This document shows, piece after piece, positions 1-12,400 of a stretch of DNA of 64,000 nucleotides. Numbering within the stretch: position 1 is the stretch's first letter; each line of letters begins with the position of its first letter. Where the stretch lies: positions 17,326,094-17,390,093 of the forward strand of contig CM063255.1 of NCBI GenBank assembly GCA_032158295.1. The letters are read 5' to 3'. Both the position numbers and the translations under genes were made by a program. Under the pieces are notes generated by a model, which made no database searches, was not told where the DNA came from, and saw only the letters and a program-made list of their open reading frames with translations. The DNA is from Pycnopodia helianthoides (Eukaryota; Echinodermata; Asteroidea; Forcipulatida; Asteriidae).

Positions 1-252
1 TTTTTCTTCCCTCGAAATAAAGTTTTGTTTCCCTGAAACATTATTTAGCTTCCTAAAAATCATTTCGTTCTCTCAAAATAATATTCTGAGTGAACGAAAT
101 GAATCATTTATTTGGAACAAAATATTGGCACCCAACTTTGTTACATCACTGAGCTCTCAGATTAAAATTACCTCTTCGGCCTCTTAGATTTTCGAAAACA
201 CCCATCCTGTACCTTTTTCATTAAAGTTTTTCTCCCAATAATTTGGTCTCAG

Positions 253-430
253 TACCTGATGGTTTGACCCTTGACCTTAAGAACCGTGACATGTTTTGGA
301 CTGATGGGGGCAGTGACTTGATTGAGAAAGCTACGATGGATGGACTCAACAGAACAGTGGTCTTAAACCTCACAGATTCTGCCAGGAGCCAAGTGGAACC
401 CAGAGCCATCATTTTGGACACCGGCAACAG
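253..430 (+). CDS. Propeller 1, exon b: YWTD blade (second exon of the unit)
   Basis: The acceptor (ggtctcag) precedes a frame beginning PDGLTLDL and continuing with MFWTDGGSD and [10 protein letters not shown], the YWTD-type blade signature. It ends DTGN with donor gtttcatg. The exon is 178 bases, starting at phase 1 and leaving two bases. It matches the exon at 18991-19168 in length, protein sequence and both intron flanks, and more loosely the exon at 10840-11017. The preceding blade exon of this propeller (equivalent of 9734-9973) must lie left of the window. Confidence 0.85.
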
Positions 431-3400
431 GTTTCATGACTTTTCTGTCTTTAATCAGATTTTTAAGTAAAGTGAATCCCATTCACAAGTTTTTAATCAA
501 ACCACAATCCAGCCAATCTGTGAAAACTGTATAAAATATTTGATTCAAATGTTAGTGAAAACAACAATCCAACCAATCTGTGAAAACTGTATAAAGTATT
601 TGATTCAAATATTTGTGAAAACAACAATCCAACCAATTTGTGAAAAGTGTATAAAATATTTGATTCAAATATTTGTGAAAACAACAAAAAGCTTAAGTGG
701 TGTTTTTTTTTCCAGAGATTATAAAAAGCACATTTTTGTGTCGCACAGTTAATTTGATCAGTATTTTAAAGAACATTTTTAATAATTTGGGGTTGAACAA
801 AGAAAAATTGACTAGCGCGGGATTTGAACCAACGGCCTCCAGATTAACGCGCCGGCGCTCTACCAACTGAGCTATCTAGGCCTATGTTGGCAGTCTCCCT
901 ATTTTGTCAATATCTTTATTCGGGGGGTGCCAGTTAGAACGCCATACAACCGGTTCGTATACTTGTCTCTTAGACTGGGGCTAATAGCCACACCTGCCTG
1001 TAATCAGATGGCTTACAGATGGCTTGATGGGCTGGAATGTGTTTTGAGTCCAGAGGCCCTTGTCTGATGTTTCAGAGAATTTGAAAGAATTATGTTCATT
1101 GAAAACTAGTTAACAGGTGCAGTTGAAAACAGTACCGTGTTGTAAGTGTGTGAGTTTTTTCCAGATGGTGTCACGACATGTTGAAATAAAGGCAACTAGG
1201 CCAAATATAAATGGTACAAATGTTAATACTTGATACCAATGTACAAAAATCGTATTGTCATCAATTCTAGAAGGCAAAACGATCACTTTTTTCTTCTTTC
1301 CACAAACAGGTATCTGTTCTGGACGGATTGGGGTGCTTTACCCAGGATTGAGCGAGCCGACATGGATGGATCTGGCCGTAAAGTTTTGATCGATACAAAT
1401 CTGGGTTGGATAAATGGTCTGGCTCTAGACTCCCAAGGTGATAATCAATTGTAATGCCCAGAGTGAAACAAGGTGGTAACTTGCCTGGAAGGGGGGGGGG
1501 TCTGTTTCTAGAACCTTGCAGTAAGGCTGTACACTAGAAAAGTGTCACATATAATAAGACAGTGTTTTCAATGTGTGATATTACTGCAGGCACTCTGTGC
1601 ACACATCATTATCACTGATCCACAGTGTGGATTCAACTTATTCTTGACCAGTAGATTCCTTTGAGGTAAGGGTCATAGATTGTTTTTTGTCAACATGATG
1701 CTGATTTTTGGGCAAAGCTATCAAGAAAGATACAATAAAAGTCACATGTGAAAGTGTCAGTTGAATAAAGCTTCTACTTGCTGAGAAAACAGCAAAAAAA
1801 CTGTCACAGTATTTTTTACAAGAATGTCGAATCCATCCACGTTAAGCGAGGTGACAGCGAGTACCAACCGCATATCTGGCCACAGCATTCACAAGGCGGA
1901 CACCAACCCTCAGAAATCTGAAAAACGATTCAAGCTTGAATCGTTTCTCAGATCCAAATGTTTTTATTTACTTCTAATCAACAGAGGTCATTTCAGACCG
2001 TAACATAACTTCGCATGGTGCTTACCACCATTAACATCGTTATAACGAGTAAGCTTTCGGATATTTTTGTTGGGGGGGGGGGGAGGGGTCATTACCAAAG
2101 TAAGACGCTACCTTGAAGCGTACCTTACAACCAGCGGCGGCACCAGACCTGTTAAACTGGAGGGGGGGGGCAAGAGGGGGGGCAAACTTAAATTTAGGGG
2201 GGGCAAACAAAAGTCTATAATGTACTGTATAAGCCTACAATTCACTCCAGAAATAAGATTTTGCACTGTTTGTGCGAACTGCGTGTACAATGGCTGCTTA
2301 CGGTTTTGGGCAGACAATGCGTTTCTATTTATAGCAAGTTTCCAAGCTTGTTTGTACAGATAAATAAATCCACATTTTATTAACATTGACGGAGATGGAA
2401 AGTGTATTGGGCTTTTTTGATGGTGCCAGCTAATTATGATGGATGAAATTGAGTTTATTATTTACAGCGCAAACAACATTGTAACAAATTGGGTGCAATG
2501 GTTTGGGATTAAACTCAATTTCCGCCATCGGGAAAAAACTGGGGGGGGGGGCAAACTGGGGGGGCAAAAAAAAATAACTGGGGGGGCATTTGCCCCCCCG
2601 TGCCCCCCCATTAGCGCCGCCGCTGCTTACAACCAACCTCCAACAAATTGCATCAAAAAGTTAAACAAAATGGCACTGTTCACATTCATAGCCGCGTCTT
2701 TTCAATGACGGCAATCAAAATAATGGAAAATTAGATGTCTGCAAACGCTTTGACTTTGACTGTGGAGGCTTGGTCCTTTGGAATATACTTTTTAATTTTT
2801 TTTTAAAGCCAATCAAAAGTTATTAAACAATTGCAGTCGTGTATTTTATCTTCAACTCATTGTATTCCTCATAAAAGGCGGGCGACTCTACTGGTGTGAT
2901 GCTCAAACAGACAAAATAGAATCCTCTGACCTCAACGGGAATGATCGAAGAATATTAGTGGATGTCAGTCAATCCGACATCCATCCGTTTGACATCGCTG
3001 TGTACAAAGGTTTCGCCTACTGGACCGATTGGCGATATAGCCTCCTGCGCGTCGACGTTACCAGTTCAGGAAACATTGTCATAGATCGATATGGGACAGT
3101 ATTTCAGAAAGCTGGTGGTCTGCATATTTATGAAAGTGAGTAATAATGCAGACGGTGTAGACCACACTGGGATGGCACATGGGTCAAGACTTTTTCAGTG
3201 CACAATTAGTGTAAAATGCAGGGAGAGGACAGACAGACCGGAGAAATTTTGGATCTCAGACAAAATTGCAAAAAAATTGCAAATTTTTTTAGGTGACACA
3301 ATTAAACAGGGCCTGGGATGACCACTTTGATATGGAATAATTACGACAAGTTGCCAAATTATGATGTAGGCCTAAATAATTTATAAATATTGGTTTTCAT

Positions 3401-6400
3401 TAAGGAATTGATTAAAGTAGTTACGTAAACTTGCTCGAGTGTACAACAGTAAATGCAACACCACACTGGACTCGGCCCAATTTTATATAGAGTACGGTTG
3501 AAACCGACGAAGACATTGTTCTTTGTCTGTTTGACATTGAGTGTTATGAATGGCTGGCCATCTCAGAAGATTGCCTCAAACATTGTGGTGTGAGGTCTGA
3601 TAATGATTCTGTAAATGTCTTAAATTTTCTCCTATTTCTCCTTAAGACGAGCAGAGTTACACTGTTTAGAACATCAAGACCACATCGGCTCTTTTCAGAG
3701 CCAACACTCTACCCAAAAGAGAATCACACATGGTTGTATTCGCAAGTTTGGTTAAGTTACAGTTACTTCATCGTTTTCAATTTGGTTTACTTTTACGGAT
3801 GAATATCAAGTAATGAGCCAAAAGGGAAACTGGCTGGGTGAATTTTCAATAGTTTAGGGGTTGAACAAAGAAAAATTGACTGTAGCATGGATTTGAACCA
3901 ACGACCTCCGGATTAACGTCCCGGCGCTCTACCAACTGAGCTATCCAGCCCTATGTTGGCGGTCTTCCTACTTTGTCAATGTCTTTGTTCGGGGTTGACA
4001 GTCAGAAGCCATACAACAGTTAACTGCTGAGTGGCCTGGGGTCGATTTCACAAAGCACTAAGATTCATCTTAAGATGAGTTATCAGTATTACCATAGTGA
4101 TTTGTATTGTGACATCACTCTTTGCTAAGCAACTGTGATGGATTTGCAGTTCCGATCAGTCTGAACACTTTATGAAATCGAGCCCAGGGAACACATCCAA
4201 GTTTACGATACAGCCTGGGAAGCGGTAGCAAGGGAATCACCTTATAAGGGGATGCAACTTTTTTTATTTCAAATATCAAGTAATACACCACAAGGGAAAC
4301 TGACCGACCGGGGTAATTTGAAACAATTTGGGATCTGAACCACTGACCTCTGGTTTATTGTGCCGGCGCTTTACCAACTGAGCTAACTAGCCCTATGTTG
4401 GTGGATCTCCCCCTATTGTCAATTACAGATAAATTTACCGACCATTCCTGCACTGACTTGAAGCCATGTCACGACAGCAGCGAGAGATGTCGTCAGTTTG
4501 ACACCTCTTACCAATGTGTATGTAAAGACGGTTCAGCTGGTGCTCAGTGCACACGAGGTGAGCGGCAATGATTACCCTGACAATCCTCAAACGAGGCACG
4601 TTGTCAGCACATGCTTCCATACTGGCGGCATAATAGGCTTGTTATATATTGCTGACATTTTAACCATCGTTATTCTGCTCAGAGATTTTTAGGGCTATAT
4701 AAAGTGATAATTGATGCTGTCTATAGAGAACTCTATAGAGAAAACAATCTATAGAAATTTGCTATGAAAATTCTATAGAAATTAGTTTACTCTACAAGGT
4801 TCTACTTTCTATAGAAGGTCTCTATAGGCATCTATAGAAACAACAAATTCTATAGAAATTTTCTATGTACATTCTATAGAAACTTGTTCGCTCTATAAAG
4901 TTCTATAGAGCTCTATAGAACTCTATAAAGCATTTTATAGAACATTTTTGTATGGGAGTTGAATATTTTGAATTGTCTTAATCACATGGTACACACTGGT
5001 CAGCTCATATGCCATAAGATCTTATGCTGGACCATGCCGAACATCCTAGAGGGGGTGTCAGTCAACATGGGACAGTGGTTTGGTTAGAAAGGGCAGGACA
5101 ACAACTCTGCCAGCATCTTTGTGTATAAAATCGGTCTGTCAATTGGTAGATGAACCAAATTATAAAAAAATAATTAACTGAGCAAACAAATAAGCTCTAA
5201 TTTCCCCAGGCAATACCTGTACATGTAGACAACACACTCAGATAAAATGCAAAACAAACCCTGTTAAGCTTGGAAGCATGTGCTGACAACATAAGTGAGT
5301 TACATTTGTCCCAATTAGGTGCCTCGTTTGAGGGTTTCAAGCCCCCATTCCCCTCAGTATTGACTTTGTGATAGAATTTGCAGGGTTTTCTTTGTACATG
5401 TATCATGAAATCCCAGTCGTTTTTTGTATGGTATACATAAGAATTGCCAGAGTGATTAGGCCTACCGTTTCAAATGCACCAGAACTGTCTTTGATCTTGA
5501 TTTTTTTTCATATCCATTGCAATGATTGCTTCAGGGATGTACACGATCTGACAATTTTAGCTGTTGCCCTAGAACAAGATTTGTAAAGCATTGAATACTC
5601 AGTGCTTTGTGGGTACTGCGGAAAAAACAAAACAAGGGCAGCTCAGGTGGAACTCTAACCCGCAACCTATTTCGATGGTGAAATGGACTGCATTTAATCT
5701 TGTAAGTAGCGATTGGGTACTTACCATTCCTGCACGGACTTGAAGCCATGATGTCGAGAAAGCTGCAAGAGATGCCGTCAGTTCAATACCTCGTATACTG
5801 TAAGTGTGACATGTAAAGGTGGTTCAGCTGGTGCTCCATGCTGTTGGTGAGCGACATTAGGTCCGTTCTGGGAAAGAAGATCCCCTTCAACAACTGAAAC
5901 AGGGGAAGAAACAAAGAGAAGAATCCAGTTAGGTTGGGTGAAGTTCGGCACACTCAGCTACATCTTTCGAGAACACACCCTTCCTGTATCCCTGAAAAGG
6001 CAGGTATTTGGTCAATGCATCATAACTGTCCTATCATATGGTGCCGAGACATGGACTATCACCGAACGACTTGAGATAAAACTAAGGGTGACAGAGAGAG
6101 GGCTGTGGAAAGAATAATGATAGGTAACGAGAAGGACCGGGTGACAAATGAGGACCTAAGAACGAAACCAAGAATGCAGGACATTATCAAGACCATTCAA
6201 TCAAAGAAGTGGCGATAGGCAGATGACCGGGTGACAAATGAGGACCTAAGAACGAAACCAAGAATGCAGGACATTATCAAGACCATTCAATCAAAGAAGT
6301 GGCGATGGGCAGGTCACCTAGCAAGGAGGTATGACAACAGGTGGGTATGCAAAACAGCAAATTGGACTCCAAGAAACCGAACAAGACAAAGAGGGAGGCA

Positions 6401-9400
6401 AAACAGAAGATGGAGAGATGAACTGAGTACATTATAATAGGGGCATTGCTTGGCAATGGAAAGAGTCAGGATAGAGTGAAATGGAGTATTGGTGAAGAGA
6501 ATTTCTTCCTGCAGTGGAGTGAAATAGGCCAGAAAGAAGAAGAAGACCGGTCACAATAGATCAGATCGATCCGTTAAGCTCCTCTCCCTTACGTGATGAC
6601 CAATCACAACCTTGGCAATGCCAACGAAAGTCCGAGAAAAGTCTGACACGCTGAGTGTGGCACGTTTGTATTATTTTCAGTATACAATTTCAGGATGAAT
6701 TATGAAGCCTTTTTAGTATTTTATTTATTAGTTTATTTATTTATTAATAATAACAAATACAGTTAGGTAGGCCCGACGTTTCAACCCTAGCAGAGTCTTC
6801 CTAGAAGGCTAAATGACAACACAGCACACATAACCAGGTATACTGGTGTAACAAAAGCAGTGAAGTGGAAATCGATTAAGAGAGAGAGAGAGAGAGGCAG
6901 AATTGCACATGGGTTAACAATGAAGAAGGACACAATTCAGCTCATTCTATTTTCTTATTTATTCATTTATTATGGTTACTATTAATTCATTTCATCACAG
7001 CATGTAAAAGATCACATTTTCCTTTGTGCCAGTAACTCCTTAAGTCGGGCTACATTCCGTAGCCTAAAATTTTGATATTATTATTTATTCATTTTTATTT
7101 GGGGGGGGGGGGGGGGGCAGGGGGGGAGGTGTTCCAATTGATTTTTGTAAATGTATTTTTTCTTCTTCTTTTCTTTTTTCGATTCTAAGCTAATCCATGT
7201 TCAAGAAAACCATGTAAGCAGGGAGAGTGTTTCCAGCAGTCAGCAAGTACTGCACCGGAGTATTTCTGCCGGTGCCCTCCCGATGTATCCGGGAAAAACT
7301 GTGATACAACCAGTGAGTGTGCATATAATCAAAGACAACTAAAAAAAAGACCAGGTTCCACTTTCATAGAGCTGCTGAAGCAGAAAACATTGCTTAACAA
7401 TTTTCTGCTTAGCATAAATGAGCAGGATACCAGTCACAGACTATTGTACAAGTGACATGGTAGTTTCGCTGGTAATTCCTTACTATGGTATGCATCATTT
7501 TGTTGTGCTGAGCTAGTTTCTGTGCTTTTTTTAAAGCAGCTCTTCGAAATTTGGCCCTGGTACTTGTTTTTCTCCTCAAGAATACTAGTTTTGGAAACAT
7601 ACAGAGATGAAAGTTTATCAGATCTGTCATTCTTCTAGATCAATATTTCATCTGAAGTCAAAAAAGTTACATTTTGAAGACCTCACTCAATAGTAATAAT
7701 ATTGCTGCATTTGATGTTTGCTTCACAATCAAACACATCAGTATACAGACCTGGTGATTGTTTTCTGTCTCCAAAATAATAGTTTGGGAAACTTACAGAG
7801 ATAAATGTTTATCCTTTCCCAGTACATGGTCAGCTAAGTGCTATAAGGTCGATAATTGCAATTTCAAATCTGTAATGTGAAAAATGCAAATAAGTTATTA
7901 AACAAAATTCAAAATCCACGTCTCGGTTTTTCTTAGAAACTGAATGTTTCTTTTTGTCAAACAAATTTTCGGAGACCACTCTTGATCAATAAACTCCATT
8001 GACCAGGAGCTCTAAACTATGCAAAACCAATTTTATAAAATCCATACAAACTGCACTAAGGACCTATAGTCCTGAGCCGTTGACATGTTGGTCATGTAAC
8101 ACACGTTCCCATACGCCTAAAGATATAGTGCCCACTCGATGAATTATAATGGCCAACATTCACGACATGGGATAAAAGTCCATGACATGCCCATCCCCAT
8201 GAGCAAGAGTACTTGCAAGTTCCACTTGATATACCCTGATATATAGTTTCTCCTGTCATTGTGTTGCAGTCGATTCATGTCTGAGTAACCCCTGTACAAA
8301 CGGAGGGATGTGCTTGGCGTCGAGTTTACACGATAGCTACTTTTGTCACTGCCGCTCTGATTTCTACGGAACGAACTGCGAAACCAAGTTCGGTAAGTTA
8401 GATTGATTTTGGATGTGCATTAATTTTTGTTTATTCCAGTGGTTGAGCATTCAGAGAGAAAGACAAACAATTAAATTGAAAGACAAACAATTAAATTGTC
8501 AGGGCTGTTAAACAGTTTGGTATACAAGAACAGGGGTTACTCAGTGAAAACTGAAACTCTTAGAAAGTAACACAAATATTATTTGGTGCTGATTTTAACT
8601 TGTTCATATCAAATTTGCAATGGCATTCCTCAAAAAAAATTACAAGAAATAAAAGTTAACATCTATACATACTGTAAATGTGACCTTTTGTTAAATGCTA
8701 GAACATGGAATATTACAACACAAACTAGGGTACAGGGTGTGGTCATAATTTGTAGTTATGGATAACACAATCAACTGTGACTTGAAGATTTATTTTTTGA
8801 ACATTTTAAGTTGGGGTTATTTGTCTTATTTTTTTCCCCCATCTTGCAGAAGATCACGATGTATTTGTTTGTTACCCCGGCGATTGTCCAACCTATGTCT
8901 TCACCAGTAGAGACTACCCAAAACATTACCACAACAGATACAAAGCAGTTTATCTTATCTACGTGCCGGGTGCATCGGGATTCGCATTCCATTTTGACAA
9001 GCCCTTTGAAATTGATACCAACGGAGACACGTTGCACATTGGCCCAGGTTTGGATGTGGATTTCGAAGCCATGCGTTTGGGAAACGTCAATAATGGTGGG
9101 AGTGTTTTCTTCTTTGAGGGCGCTGTAGCTCCGAAATCTTTTGTGATAAAGGGGACAGAAAAGATATGGATGTACTTTGTGACAAATAAGGCAGTTGTCG
9201 GAAAGGGTTTCAAAGTCAGATGGAATGTTATTGGTAAGTACATGTAAGATGTTTTGATCTGGCAGTAAATGAGTGGTTTCTGTTGTGAGAATTTAAACTA
9301 GAATTGTCATAATTTTATGCTTTAAAATTTCCCATGACCAGTGTAGCATCTCGCCTGCCGAGAATTGCCATGGAATGTAGAAAGTCACTCTTTTCATAAA

Positions 9401-12400
9401 CAAAGGTTACATCGTCTGTTAATCATGCAAGTTGTCCAAAACGAGGCAGGCCACTCTTTTTACGAGGGAAAACATTTAAGATGAAAATAACTCCTGAAAA
9501 GGAACTGAAGGTAGGAATTGATATTCTTCTTAAAACAGTCTAGATTGTAGGATGGAGGGAAACAAGCAATAGACAAAGGGTTCCAAAGAAATGCAGTACA
9601 TGGACTAAAGCCGTTGGAGCGGCTCTTTGTTCTTTCTTGTTGATACCAGTCCTGTCCTGTAACCCAATGTAAAGCACCAAGTTCTACATGAAAACCTGTT
9701 TTGGTTTTTTTTCCTTTTTGCTTTCCACCGTAGAGGGCAATTATGATCTGGCTTTGGCAGCCAACCTCAACCCTCCAGGGCTGTTTGTGGCTTCTACGGA
9801 CACCTTCAACTTCACCTCCATCCCCGAGTTTGAAGGTCGGTTGGGGACGCCCGTCGCCATCGACTATGATCCTGTAGATGCCATGGTTTATTGGACGGAT
9901 GTTAAACTAGGGAGCATCAGTCGTTCACTCGTGGATGGGTCCGGTCATGTTGTTCTAGTGACAGGCCTTCAGAGTAAGTCAGTTTTGCTCTTCACATCAC
10001 GATACTGTTTGAGAAACATTTATTTATTTTTTTTGCTGTCTGCTCTCTGCATAAGGTCCATGGGTTTGTGCGATGTAAGTACTTCATTTGATCTTGGAAG
10101 AGTCGGTCCATTTCCACCTAACAGCTAGCATTCAGTCAACACTGTATTCTGATAGCACAGTTATTGAACACACAATAGCCATTTATGTCGTAGCCAAGGA
10201 TATTTTGGACTTTTGTATCAGTCAACATAGGCCCTTTTCATTACCACGGCTTGGGCTTGGGCTTATACTTTGCCAGTTATTTCGAAAACAGGCACGATCC
10301 TAACTGGGCTCCAATCAGGCGGACTAGGCCCTGGTTTTCAAAAGGGCCATGATCAACTGTGATTCGTCGAGGCTTCAAATGCAAAAGATTTTCTTAAACT
10401 ATCACCATATCTTTAGACAATGAAAATAAGTATTTACCCAGTGGTGTAACAGTGGTGGGCTAGTACAAACTCTATCATCAGGGAGCCTCCAATTTAAAAC
10501 ACCATGTAACACGGTGACATCACATAAAGCCACAGAGCCTGGACCTCCTGCAGGCACGATTTGTACACTACCAATGAAAGACAACAGTAAACCTTGCATT
10601 CCATGGAGATTGTACCATACAATTGTTACCAACTTTATGAAGGGGGCACATCTCAAAACCTGTTCATCTGTTAATTTTATAACTCTTAGATTTAAGTGGA
10701 CATTTTTCGAACCAAGGAGGAAGCTCGAACACATCCCTCTGTCGGGTCTGACTCATCAGTTTTAAGACCTGTATGAACTGCAAGCTACACCAACAGAGTT
10801 TTAACCTAGTATTTACATAAGGTTATGTTTTGTCCGCAGTACCTGACGGTTTGACCCTTGACCTTGAGAACCGTGAGATGTATTGGACTGCTGGTGGTAG
10901 CGACTCGATAGAGAAAGCTACCTTGGATGGACTTGACAGAAAGGTGGTGTTAGATCTCACAGATGCTACTCTGAGTAAAGTGGACCCCAGGGCGATTGTT
11001 GTGGATACTGAACACGGGTATAAGATTGGATTCAAACAAATGTTTGAAACAGTCAAACATTTCAGAGGAAACCTTAAAAAATTCTAGGGAGCAACAGTGC
11101 CAGCGTTGTGTCAGTACCAGATCTAACTTTGAACCAGTGCTGTGTCAGTACTAGACCCAAATTTGAACCAAATTATGTATTGAACAAAAGCAAAAAGATC
11201 AACAGAACAGTGCCAGTGTTGTGTCACTACAAGACTTAACTTTCAACCAAACTAGGTATTAAACAAAAGCAGAAAGATATCAGAACAGTGCCAGCTCTGT
11301 GTCAGTACTAGACCTAACTTTCAACCAAACTAGGTATTAAACAAAAGCAGAAAGAACAGTGCCAGCTCTGTGTCAGTACTAGACCTAACTTTAAAGCAGT
11401 TTTCTGTCACCAGTACTAGTCCTAACTTTCAACCAAATTAGGTATTAAATAGAAGCAAAAAAAAATCAACAGAACAGTGCCAGTGTTTAGTCAGTACTAG
11501 ACCTAAATTTCAACCAAATTAGGTATTTAACAAAAGCAAAAATCTCATTAAGCACCAAAAGTGTCACCAAAGTTTGCTTATGTTTTTACGGAAGTCAATA
11601 TTAGTGACCTTTAAAAGAGTGCGTAAAGACTATGTTCTCTCTGAAATGAACTTGCAAACTGTGATTTAGAGGCATTCACATGCCTTTTTCCTGACTTTAC
11701 AAGATTTCAGTTAAACCTCTTTTTTTTTAAGGGGTTGGCAGATAACATTTTAAATCTGTGAGCAGCCAGATTGAAATTAATCCATTCTTTCTACCTCCTC
11801 ATACTAATTTGAAATGAAACTATCCAAAACCTATTTTAGGCTACTGTTCTGGACAGATTGGGGCAGCTCTCCAAGGATCGAGAAAGCTAATACAGACGGA
11901 ACATCTAGACAGGTTCTTGTCGATACCAATCTACAATGGCCCAATGGATTGGCGCTAGATCTGGATGGTATGTTTTAATAACAATTATGGCATAAATCCA
12001 CTAGAAAACGGAGGGCAGGGAGTTTTGAAGGCAATGGGGTGTAGTCTTAAGGAGGGATTTGTTTAGTCCCATGCGTCACAAATAGCCTCTCCTTGTCACA
12101 TTCCTAATGCCTGGCTTCACGTGGCGATCCCTGTTTAGAACCTTTGGCAAAGGTGTACTGGCAGATTTCTGGCACCTTATGAAACCAGATTGCTCCTGAC
12201 AGGTGAGCCTTAGAACACAGCCCATCTAGGAGAATGAAAACCCCGATTCCCAACCCGTGCAGGTGGGTCTGGCAAGCCATGGAAAACAGCCAATCTAGAA
12301 GAATGAAAACCCCGATTCCAAACCTGGGCAGGTGGGTCTGGCAAGCCATGGAAAACAGCCAATCTAGAAGAATGAAAACCCCGATTCCAAACCTGGGCAG

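Noticed and set aside
785..950. tRNA gene on the minus strand
   Set aside because: At least seven related copies with long shared bodies exist in the window, and the tRNA part lacks a proper acceptor stem, so it is a SINE head.
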